A DNA stretch of 64,000 nt. Source: Ancylostoma caninum (Eukaryota > Nematoda > Chromadorea > Rhabditida > Ancylostomatidae). The notes below the pieces were generated by a model, which was not told where the DNA came from, made no database searches, and saw only the letters and a program-made list of their open reading frames with translations. Shown in pieces: positions 32,551 to 44,200 of this stretch. Location: assembly GCA_037903475.1 (NCBI GenBank), contig JBAJFG010000111.1:3534001-3598000 (forward strand), read 5' to 3'. Within the stretch, counting starts at the first letter, position 1. The number at the start of each line of letters is the position of its first letter. The position numbers were made by a program, and so were the translations under genes.

Positions 32551-35500
32551 AAGAAATGAAGATCTTGTATTTGTTTTTTTAATTGTTCATTATTATTTTT
32601 TAAAGTAATTTTCCGTCATCATTTATTATTACAATTAATATTTTTACCTCTTGTGTAAATGTTATGTGGATAGATGTTGACTCTTTCACCTACTATTTGG
32701 TTCGGCTGAGGCGCCCTTTCAATTTTTGAACGGATTCTAGAAGCTGAGCCATAGATTCTGCCGATAAAGTGGCCGATATGGCAGAATGCATCAGCATTCC
32801 CGTGAAGCTATGCTTTTTTTTGTTAATAGCAAACAGGGGATCTGATTTGCACAGTTGAGTTTCTGCAGTAATTTTTCTTATCCGGTCTACGAACGCGATG
32901 AAACAAAGCAGCATAGTACTAACGTACTTCTCTGGAGAAGACCCACAAAAATTTGGGCAAAACCTCAGCTTCAGGTTCCATTCATTACCACTGGTCCTGA
33001 AGTTGCGCTCTTCTCTACTCATTACTTGGTTGCCGAGGCTTCAAATGCTAGCACTGAATTCGCTACTCATATGCAGTCGATTAATAGCACAAAGTGCCTT
33101 CTCGTTTTTTTTTCATAAAGCACCCAAAATTTCTCCTGGCTATTGAAGGCTTTGAAGACCCAGTATTGTACGAAGTTTAATCTACGATGATTGCCTTGGA
33201 TAATGTCTAAGGTGGTTTTAGAGAGCTCACGTAATTGCACAATTTCTGATGTCGAAGCCCGTCCAACACTGACAAAACATTTCCTCTGGGGCCGAAATCT
33301 TTTTTCTCTCACTGCATCAGTTCGTTGATCAGAGTTGGCTCCATTTTCGACCGATTTCCACTCCCTAAAAATTCTGCCCTCCTAAAGTTCGTGTTATAAT
33401 GCGAAGAGACTTTCTGCTTGATTACAATGAGAGAACTTCCTCTTTGCTTGCAATTCAAGAGTATATTTGGATTCTGCTTTTTAAATCTCGTTAAAAACAA
33501 AGATCCACTAGTTGGTTCTCAACGGATGCTCTTTTGGTGATAGCCACAGTTTAACTTGAACAAAGTGAATTCTTGTCTAAGAGGGCGAACTGAACCCTAG
33601 GAAATTTCGGAGATTAGCCGAAAAACTTCTTCCTACATAACGCTCTTAAAATCGTAGCTGAAAGTGGAACAGTAATGCTTCTAAAATTGTATTCAACCGA
33701 ACGGATCAGGCAAGCGGAAGCCGAAAACCTTTTGATAACCATGTGTATCTAGCTGAATATCAAGAACCCTTTTTTTAATCACAGTTTTGTTTCGCATGTT
33801 TACATTTTGCTTGCCATATTTACTGAACTGTGACTCTTGTTCACAAACTTCTGCTATTTTGCTCACGACGAAGGCAGTGTTTAATCTTGCTAGTGGCCCT
33901 ATGTGGAATTTTTGGGAGCCTCAACTTCGTGTGCAACATTTTACTGACCCTGCTTAGATATGGTTTCAGAGGAATGGTTTTTACTCAGATTTTAAAAATT
34001 TGTTATTCAATTATGCAATCGCATTTACTTCATGATAGTAAATTGCGAATGCGCTTCCCTGTTTGAATGAACAAGTTCCTTGTTGCAGTTGTCAAATATT
34101 TGATAAGTCCTGAAACAAGGGCTTATGGCGCAACCTCTGATGTACGAATTATCAAATGCTTCTTCATTGTTGATTTTTAGTAAAATTCATAAGAATACCT
34201 GTCAAAACTTTAAAATTTCCTTTACGTGTTTCATTCCGTTAAAAAGAGAAAAACTACAGCCTGGCAGTTCCACATGCCAAACAAGAAATTTGGAGAATGC
34301 TTGCTGTGTCACCTTGTAGTTCCGTGCAACATTCGAATTTTTGAATATAATCTCGGGCTTGGGTAACTGAACCGAAGTTGTTTGTGAAGTCAATCAGGTC
34401 TATTTTAGCAGCAATCGAAGCTATTTCAACAACTCTCCAGAATTGAACTTACAGGGTACGTAGGGCTGTAATTCACAAATTTTCCTAAAACGATATGCCC
34501 AGGAATACGGAATTGATAGAATTCGTATGTTCAATTCTGCTTCAACTTTCATTGTGTGCTCCGGAGTTGCCTTCTTAGCATAGCTTTTCAGGATGTATTT
34601 CCATGTCTGAAAACTCGATGGTCTCAATTTCTTCTATTCTGTTTTGATGCTCTGTGAATTTCAGCACCGCATCACCGCGTTCTTGCGTCCTATGTGGACT
34701 ACAACCACCCCTCTTTCACCCACATTCCGGTAAATCCTAATAGTAAATTCTAGAAAACAAAACAGGTCGATGAGAACAATCAGAAATTAATTATTTTTTG
34801 TACATGATGGCACACAAAATCCCTGATCTTTGATGGCAAATGCCGTTCTGGAAGCAGCAAAGTGTTCAAGGAATAATAAGAAACTATGATAGGCACTCCA
34901 CCATTTTTTGTTTCCTCTGTTTTTCTGGGGATACATTTTGATTTGCATAAACGAATGGGACCACTGTGCAGCTGGGAATGCTAGCAGTGTTTGCACATGT
35001 GCTTGCCATCTAATAGCTACCTGCCCGTCTATGATTAAGAAGCAAGGTCGTCAGGCAAATTTTCGTTTCGATCCACACCGATGCGTAGTTCGAACGCAAT
35101 TGAGTAACAGTTTTAAGACAACCAGAGCATAGAAGATATGATGAAGAAAGAGCGACTAGAATAAATATCATCTACTGTAATAGGTCAAGCGGAACTCCCT
35201 CAATTTTTTTTAATTTAAGGGCCAATATCTGCACGTGTAATGCGAGATCCTTGAGGTACGTATGTGTGAATGCATTAAGCGGCTCCCCGTACATTTTCAT
35301 ATACAGAAAGCTTTTGGTTAGGTAAAGTCATTAAATATGCATACATAAACTTTAGGTCTCCTCTGCAGCATACGAGTCTCCATACGAACACACATATATG
35401 TATGTATATAGTGCCACAGCGATTGAAATGCGATACGTTCGATGGAGCACCACAGCGAAGGATTAGGGGACAAGCTGCGTTTGTTAACATAACACAATCA

Positions 35501-36790
35501 TGTACAGAAGGATGTGAGTCCTCCGACGAAATATTCTTGTATTTTTTGTTTGAGAGCTAGTTTGCATCAGCAATCACTGAGCATGCGTCTCAGTGACACT
35601 GTTCCTAGAAAAACAAAAATGAAGCGGAAGGAGCATGCGCTTGATGGAATTTCTAGTTCATCTAGTTTGTTGTTCACCTTTTTTGAGAAATCAGCGACGA
35701 AGTGCCGGCTCGTGGCTGACGATTCAAATTTTACTACTTGGTGTGGTGCGCACTCCGCCCCTCCTTCCTGTGGCCTTCCTCTCTAATGAGGCGGACCCAG
35801 CGCCCTCACGCATAAGCTCTTCTCCTCCCACTCTCGCCGTCCTTACCCGAAAACGAACGCTCAAACTTTCCCCTATGCTCATCTTTTTTCATCTTGCTGT
35901 TGTTTTTTTATAGTTTCCCCTTCCACTGATGCAAGTACATTCTTGAGCGACTAGTGTAAGGTGTTTGTGTTGGTAGTCACCGTGTACACATCACGGATGC
36001 CAAAACCTGAGTGGTTAGATTAGGAGACTCGTTCGGATACCTCCGACAATTTTCTTTTTGAACATTCTCGCATCCTATATAGCATATGATCGCCATAAAA
36101 AAGCACATCCCCAGTAAATTATGATTAATCCAACGTCAATGAAACTCTGCTTATCATACTCACTTCATCCTGTTTTTAATATCTTTTTTCTCATTTGTTA
36201 CTATTCGCCGTTGCTATTCTATCATTATTATTCACAATTTGATACTTTCTCCTAGCTCTCGACTATAATGTGGTATTCGGCCGTTAAGATGACAATGTTG
36301 TCGTCTAAAGACGACAACTGACTACTGGCTAGCATTCTCCTCAGCGCATGCGCCATTTTACTAGGCATATTGACTTTGACGATATACCCTTTCCTTCTTG
36401 GCCAGAGGTCGGTGTTCCTGCTTATGGCAACGTTTGTAAAAGTGTTTCCTTGTACTACAGCACGATCTCTTACTTCAACAGTCTAGTGGGTCCTTGATTT
36501 TCTTGCTAAAACGGAGGCACACGTAGCAAGGAGTCGAGTGAGTTTTCTAAAATGCCGCCTCGTACCTGAATTGCGTGTGGCAGGAGCAATAATCGGGACC
36601 CCGGCCCACCGCCTCAAATCACGCATAAGTGCATGCCGACTCGCCAAAAGCTCCACTTCGTTTTCGCAAGCTTCTCCTCAGCTCCCCTTCCCACCGCCGT
36701 CCCCATTCAATCCCATCCATTTGTAATCCTTGTGAGCCATGATGTTCATATATGATACGTACCTTTTGCTGTTCATGGGGCCTAAATCCA
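32551..36790. other. 4.2-kb stretch without a gene I can support
   Basis: Minus frames at 33309-33500 (FLTRFKKQNPNILLNCKQRG...), 33067-33312 and 32693-33022 follow one another with coding-like composition, and shifted frames continue between them. They may be one decayed gene or transposon, but I recognise no family. A perfect 10-base-arm stem-loop, GTTGTCGTCT/AGACGACAAC, is at about 36299-36320. Other frames (35514-35913, 36538-36726) look random. Confidence 0.3.
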
Positions 36791-36987
36791 TTAAATAGAG
36801 ATTTCACCCATACATTGTGCACGGAGCGCCTCAAACGACTTACTGGCCTCTCGTTCGCACTTGAGCGCATTCTGCTTAGCAGACATCGATGGAGCAAAAA
36901 CAACGCGTGCCCGTTGCTCATGCTTAACACCACATTTCCTATCGTTGTTCTGACCCTTAGGATACATTTTCTTACTCATTTTTCAGT
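36791..36987 (-). CDS. Possible small single-exon gene, 62 residues
   Basis: On the minus strand a TTATTCAG acceptor (36988-36995) sits eight bases before ATG 36979. This is the layout of a nematode trans-splice site. The frame encodes MSKKMYPKGQNNDRKCGV..., ends QCMGEISI and stops at TAA 36791-36793. Composition is hydrophilic and coding-like (Lys, Arg, Glu, Ala, three Cys), with no signal peptide or membrane segment. A GTAAGT within the frame (near 36840) could instead be a splice donor leading to an unseen exon. No poly(A) signal is evident nearby and I do not recognise the family. Could be a decayed exon. Confidence 0.35.
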
Positions 36988-37492
36988 CTGAATAAGTTCT
37001 AATTCTCTCCAACTTGATTTTTCCTCGCTCTTCTCTTTCCAGTCAAGATGTATCGATCGTCAAGCCACCGCTCGCATCCAAGCCGGCCAATACCTCCAGC
37101 TGAGTACATTTTCCTCTGTAATCCATATCTCTATTCTACTATTGTTGGTGTTAATTACTCAGCACATCTGGGCTCCTTCACTTTTGAGGAATAATGCGAA
37201 AATTCTTGTCGATTTGCGTCTTTGTTATGACATCGTATATTTTGGAGTATTGACGCGCATCCCCAGAGCAAGGCAGATATCTCGTCGAGGCTCTTGCAAA
37301 AACATCGTTTTCGAGACATCTAAGCATTTGCTTCTTGTTTGTTGAAAGTTTGTTAACTTTTTGCTGCAGTAACGTTCGTAATTTCATCAATTCTTCCAAC
37401 GGATTTTCCATGGGAAGATCTCATTTTTCTCACTCGGCTTTCCCATGAGAACTTTTCTGGTAACACTTTCCTCCTCGATCCTATCTTTGCAG

Positions 37493-38245
37493 ACCATAAA
37501 CGTGTCGCTAATGAGGTGCTTCGTCTGTATAATCGCTGTGGTGGTTCGATTTGGCATCGCCCAGGACTCGACGGTACTAATTACTCGGATAAAAATGGAA
37601 ATCAATCGCGTTGTTTGGATGTATGCAGTCTATTTACGCCTAGCGCCAGCGTTCTACTTAGTGTGCAGTGTTATATGGGATGGATAGGCAGTCGAAAACA
37701 TCTTAGATCCAGAAACAATTATTGGCAGGAATTAAAAGAAATGGTAGTAATGTCACTCTCACTTGTTCACATACCAATTTATAGGAAGCTTTTCAGACTC
37801 ACATGAAAGATTAGCCTAATCCCTCATCCGAACCTTTTTAACGTCAGCGAATGCAAATAAAATTTCAGCGAATGCAAATAAAATTTTCGATCAGCGCATA
37901 GCAAGAGTAAAATTTGGACAAATCGTTTGCTTGCAGTATCTCGGTAGTTGTTATCTTAGATAAGCTAGTTATTATGCTGTAGAGTAGACGCTTTGTAAGT
38001 GTAAGTATATGTATGTCTGTTGCAACAAGTGAGTCTGGATGGGAAAGTATTTGGAACAGCCCCCTGATGTTCGATGAACTGCTCTTGAGGCATGCAAGTT
38101 TCAGTGCAACTACGTCGGATTAGTCAAGTGCTTCATAAACATCTTGGATGAATGGGCTTGGACATTGTACGAGCTGAAGGACAACGTTGTTACTATCACT
38201 TCAGACCAGTGCGTTCATTTGAAGGAGCTGGATAAGTGCATAAAG
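37493..38245 (+). CDS. Exons 1-2 of the DUF19-like gene
   Basis: A CTATCTTTGCAG acceptor ends at 37492, so the first coding exon is preceded by another exon or by a trans-spliced leader. ATG 37511 starts the signal peptide, and the GTACTA donor is at 37574. Exon 2 (38105-38245) follows AAGTTTCAG and ends AAG|GTGAGA. It encodes CNYVGLVKCFINILDEWAWT, then residues ending in LKELDKCIK: 47 codons with four cysteines. Confidence 0.65.
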
Positions 38246-41200
38246 GTGAGAAACATTAGTTTCTGTGAGGTTATCATATGTTCCTGCTTTTGATATTGCT
38301 ACTGTATGTTTTTCCTCCTTTCACCACTCAGTCATGTTATGATTACGTTTTTCTCAGAAATTTTTAACAAGTTTTTAACATCGTTGCGAAAAGATAGTGG
38401 TGCTCCTGAAGTACTCACTTCCTCGCTGTTTTTTTTTTGCGCTCTAGCTGCGGAAGCCATTATATAGCTTCTATTTCAGAGAGACTACGTAGAACACTAC
38501 AGTTATTCATTTAGGCAGATGTTTGATGACGGAGATTAGGGAAGAACGTTTCTTCCTAATTTGCAACGAAACTAACGTCGTACTGATGTTTTCAAAATTT
38601 AACTGGATGCAGTGTTTGTTCATGGTTGATGAGAATTTATTTTGAAAATTGTCTCCTAGAATGCTGCATTGCAGGAACTCAAGTGTTTTGATAGTGAAAA
38701 CCATATTCTGAGATTTCCTTTCTCCTCCTTTAATCCACCATCATCCCCTTGATGCTGGATCCTATGTAGAATAATTCATGAGTTCACTTCTGTCACTGCC
38801 ATGTTTCCTTTTTCCTATTCAAATAGCCATGGAATACCTAGATTTGACGGTATCGATAACTCTTGAGCCTGCACTAAGTACTTCTAAAATACCTACGGCG
38901 AAATTTTATTATAGTCGAGCATAGGACCTCCCAAAACTGGCACATTTTTCAAATCTCAACTAATTTTCAAAGCAACTCATGCAGAACTTCTCGTCACATG
39001 AGTCAAAGTAGCTTTCAACGGTCGACTAATGCAACTTCTGACCGCCCAATTTCTGCTTGGAGGGAGGCTTTCTTTGGTAACTACCTTGGCTAAGCTCATG
39101 AGGACAGCACGTGTTTGGTAATATTAAGTCGGTTCTGCCCTAAAAATCTCCTGATCAAAAATTTTACTTCAATTCTGTCTATAGGGGATATTTGATAAGA
39201 TGATCTAAAAAATCACACTTATGTTGTGTAGTAAGGCCAGTATTGTGCGACCACGATAGGCATACTGTCGCGAAGCATGAAAAAAAACGTAAACATTGTT
39301 AGGGAAACTGCAATTTGCAGAGTTTCGAGAAAAAAAGAGTGGAGCTGGTCAAACCGGAAAATTTTCATTACATGTGTACAGCCAAAACTGGGTTTTTCCA
39401 TTCCTTTCATAATGCATTGACCTTTGCCATAAGGAATCACTTTGAAGGCAGAACTCACGATAAAAAAAAACGTCGTCTATTTTTCTATCGAATTCTACTC
39501 TAGAGGCTACTCCTGTGCCAACAGTAGAGAAAAGGCCATTCAAAAGGACAAAGTTACTGAGAAATACTGTTGTATATTGCCAACGTATGTCCATGTGTAC
39601 GATTTTTATCGCGTGAGATGAATGAGGCCGTCGGGGGCGGGAAGGATCGTCGCTATCGGAAAATCCTGACCGACCTTGTATCAGCTGAGAAACAGCCGCA
39701 CACGGTCAGAGAGAATGGGGCGGGGTTGAGCATGGCGGGCGCATTTGTACATGCGTACGAGTTTTATTACTTGATTAACTGCATGATTGGGAGTGATTCC
39801 TTTTGTAGTTACGCTCCAGCTGATGGCACCTTTGGATTAAGCACAAATGCAAGAAAACTTTTCTCAGCGTAAGTGCTGCCTTTAATACTTTGTTCAGTAA
39901 TACGGAAATGGCGCAGATTAAAGAGATTTGAATAATTCACCCGAAAACAGTTTGCATAACTAATGCGCTGAACAATCATCTAAGGTCGCTGACCGCAGCG
40001 GCTGTGAATTGAAAATAAGCAGATTAGACGGCACACTGCTTTGCTGGAAGGTCAGCTGTATGGCTTGCTCATTTACTAGACGCGTAGGCATGGATCGTTG
40101 GTTAAAGAGGGCATGCTTCTTCTCAGCGAAACTAAGCGTCGACTGCATCGGCAAAGACAGCGCCCTAGAATAAAAAGTGGTACTCTTGTGGAGCCAAATC
40201 TAGTAAATGCAGTGGGTGGGGCAGCACTTACCAGCTGAGCGATGATTACGTTTCCTTAACTTGTTATGTAGTATGCGATAGAGCGTAGTCGTAAAACAAA
40301 ATTATTTTGCCTTTAATTCTAGCCTAATTTGGTCGCTCTTCTGAGACTACATTTATAGTTGCTGCATGTCAAATTCGATGCTGCCATATAAATCGAATGT
40401 AGAGAGGAGAAAAGAAATCTTGGCAGATAGCGAATGCTCATGTTTTGCCGTCGTACCACCCGAAGAAACTGCGTTTCTATCTTTGCCGCATCGAGGCAAT
40501 TTCGTGAAATTTCGGGACAACGCATCAAATTTGATGCGCGGCAACCATGAATTTCCCCTTCCCTGCATTTCAATGCCGAGTTCAAATTGAATAAATGTTT
40601 TCGGTAACCCCAGGTTTTAGCGTGTCATAATACAAAACCCCTTCATGGTACCATCTCAGACAAATTTCTGGAGGGATCGCAGAAGAAAATCGCAAGGACC
40701 GAACGGTGACCTGCGGTTCTTTCGGATGCCTTTTGGGGTCTTTTCGAATACCTGCTGCGGTTCTTCTGGATAGCTGCTGCAGTCCTTTAGAATAGCTGTT
40801 GCGGCTCCCCCTAATAGCTGTCGTAGTTATTCGGAATAGCTGCCGCGGTTCTTCCGAATAGCTGCGGCGAATATGTGTTGCGGCGTGCTTGCATAGCTGC
40901 ATGGATGCGTACGCCAATTCCTCACTGACATTTTCTACACCAAGTGCAGCGCTGATGATCCACCATAGGAAGCGGCTGCATTCAGAAATAGCGATTATCA
41001 TGGAGACTACAGCAATTACAGTCCGATGTCTCTAAAAGGCGCAATTCTCACCTAAGTCGAAGACACGCACTTTCTCTTGGCCACAAGAATGTTTAACTTC
41101 GTATTTGAGACAAGTATGATAACTCACTCTTCCTCTTCTGTATGCTGCCGAAGTCCTTCCGACTTTCTGCTGCGATTCTGCCGAACCAGTCCACCAGGAA

Positions 41201-44200
41201 GCCGAAGACCGCAGCAGAGAACGATCCGCTGTGGTCCTTCCGAATCTTTGTATCTCTCGCTTTTTAACCACATGATCAAGAGCTCTTTCTGCTGCGGTCC
41301 TTCCAACAGTTCGTCTGAGATCAAGTGAGAAATATTGCCATGTAAGGAATTGGACATTTTCACACCGGAAAAGTCATGGTACTTGCATTTATTCATCTCC
41401 ATTTCTTGTTAAATCCCCATTTCATGCTCATACGATGGGTAAACCACGGACGGATCGCCGCTTTCCTGATTTGTTAGTGCAGCGAGGACCCAGCATACTG
41501 CAGTCCCAAAATACATAATTGATCCTCAATCTATAGACCTTATTAGAGGACAGATGAACACTTCAAGGCCACAGTTCGCACGCTAGGTCGTTCGAGCACC
41601 ATCATCCAAGAGCGGGAAAATCGAGCGGTCCATAGATAATTCACCCGTCTGTTCTATTGTATACGACTCACAGCGTTTAATGGAATTAGGGAGTGGGGGT
41701 AATGACGTCGCTTCGGAGGAGGCATGATCCCACGCGACTCATCCCACTGTTGAATTAGGGGCGCGAAATGAAAGAAAACTAGGAATAGCGCAGCTAGCCA
41801 GTAATCACACCTTGACATTCTAGTAGGAAGAAAAACTTTAGGGAACGTAGTTGGTGAAGTGGGCACATTTCTATCCACCAATCCTCAATACTACTAACAT
41901 TGATGCATATGCCTTCCTTTAGACACGGACAGATAATTGTAATCCTCGATCAACAGCTGCTCGATCTGCATGGGGTCCAGCTGGCCTATTTTAGTCGCAA
42001 ACACGATGAATGGCAAATAATAAGCCATTCTTGTCATAATGCGACTCCCTCTGTCCAAGCAAAAAAAAAAAAAAAACAAATTCAACTAAATGTGCTTGTG
42101 ATTTTCTTATGCTCATAATATAATATATAATAATAATATAATATATAATAATATCATAATATGCTCATACAATTTCCTTGTGCTCGTGATCCACCATTGT
42201 ATAGCGCACTTATGTGCATGTAAATAAATAAATAAATAAATAAATAAATGCCAAACGAAACAACAAGCAAGTTGTTCCTTCGATACGGCAGAGTAAACCT
42301 GCGATGTTTAAATAGCCATTGCGCTGCAAAATCGAAACGATTTTTTGCTGAGTAGCTGCCGTCGGCGTGCTCACCTCACATCACCTCATGCATTCACACT
42401 CACTCACAAATCGATTTCATGTTACTTGCCGCTCGCGAAGAGGGACTTCTTGCCATGATAAGTGACCTACAGGATAAAGTTATAATCTTAGTAAGGAGGT
42501 TGCCGAAAACTGAACAAACAGAGAATTTTCTTGTACTTGTCCAAATCTTCGCTTTTCAAGGAATCCAAACGCAATAATGTCCATGAAGTCCAGTCCTTAT
42601 TCGGGCATACATCCGAAGACTGAAATTCACTTAGCGGAAAAATACCTATTTGCCTGGTTCAAAGAGGTTTCAGCCTCCTTATGTTGGAGACATAGGTACT
42701 TGTTGTATAATAGAAGGAAAAGTGATTAATGGCAAGAACTAGTAGTTGAAGAAGTGTATTTGCTTGCCTGTTCCACCCTATCCCCTCAGTAGAATGGTTC
42801 AATTATTAATTATTCACAATTAGTCTTCAAAATGGAATTGAAAATTGCAATAGCTCTTTGATACCTCATTTTATTATTACTGTCAATTTTTTGACTACTT
42901 GACTTTTAAACTTTTAGTAATTTTTGTTTTTGAATTCCAGCGACGCAGAATTGCCTTTTGATGGTTGAACTGAACAGAAAACAACTATATATCAGTGAAA
43001 TGCGAATGCAATGATCGATGAAATGAATTGCAGAAATGCTTAGTTAGAGGTGGGGGCGTGAAGAAAGAGCTGGTGTCTTGACGTACCTAGGCGGGTAAAG
43101 TTTCAAAAATGAAATTATTGAAAATAATAATATTAATGGTAAATTACATTTATGGAAATATTAGAAACGAAATAATGAAAAACATCAAGGAATCTTTGAA
43201 ACGATATAATGTAAATAGTCAAAAATAAGCTGATGAAAAATTTTTAAAGAGCAGACCCTGGTCTTTCCTTTTCTCAGAATGTTCTTGAAAAATTCGGCTG
43301 TTCATTCTCGAATGGGAGAGGGCATGTGGAAAAAGAACTGGAGTCACAGCTACTATGGAAACCATTACGGGAAATAAAATTAATAAATTTTTATACTGAT
43401 TTTGATGCTGAGGGATTAATAGTAAATATTTGAGATTAATAATAGAAATGAATAATTACAAATGAGCTGCTACAAAGTTTTGAGCTAGTTATAAAGCATT
43501 CCTGAGAAATCTTTGGCGATCTTTTATCGAGGCGATGGAGCTCCCACGCAGTGGCTATCGAACTCCATAAATAGGCTTGATTAAGCCCCAACTATGGCTC
43601 CCAAAACGTGGGAATTGATTATCCCACCCAAGCAATTTTTGAACGACCTCGTTCCCTGCTGTTACCAAAAACTGTTTCGTATGGAAAGCCTACGCTGAGG
43701 CTCAATCAGCGCTTTTGGCATCATCGGAAATCTGTCCTGTAGATTTTTTCTCCGCTATCCGGCACGTTTTCAAGACATCCAGCGCAATCAAACACATTGT
43801 GCAAACTTTATACAGAATGTGTTTGATTGCCCCAAAGCGATGTATTCACTGAGCTACTTCTTTTTTGTAGCCATGTTCGCCAAGATTCTTATATCGTTTA
43901 TTCTCGACCACTGCTAACGTTTCGGCGATGTCGGTTTAAGGCAATTAAGGCAATAGTCCAATTAAGGTACACTATAAAAGGCAGTAGGAGTACAGTCCCC
44001 GATATTAGCGGTCCATCCATCCAGCATCTCAACGGCAGCGAAGGTGAGCACTGGCCGGACTGTGTGTTTTTCATTTTGTTTTTGATTTGGCTACTGACTA
44101 AATTACGTTCTGTACGGCGATGAGACGTTTGAGAGGGTAGTCATGCATATGCCTTCGACTCCCAGGCACTGACGAAGGCGACATCGCCGAAACGGTAGCC

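Noticed and set aside
32693..33500. Consecutive minus frames possibly forming a gene
   Set aside because: Frames are interrupted by stops without acceptable splice sites between them; kept only as unassigned sequence.
35514..35913. Overlapping plus frames of about 90 codons in an otherwise gene-free area
   Set aside because: Biased Ser/Leu/Pro composition, no splice logic, no homology recognised.
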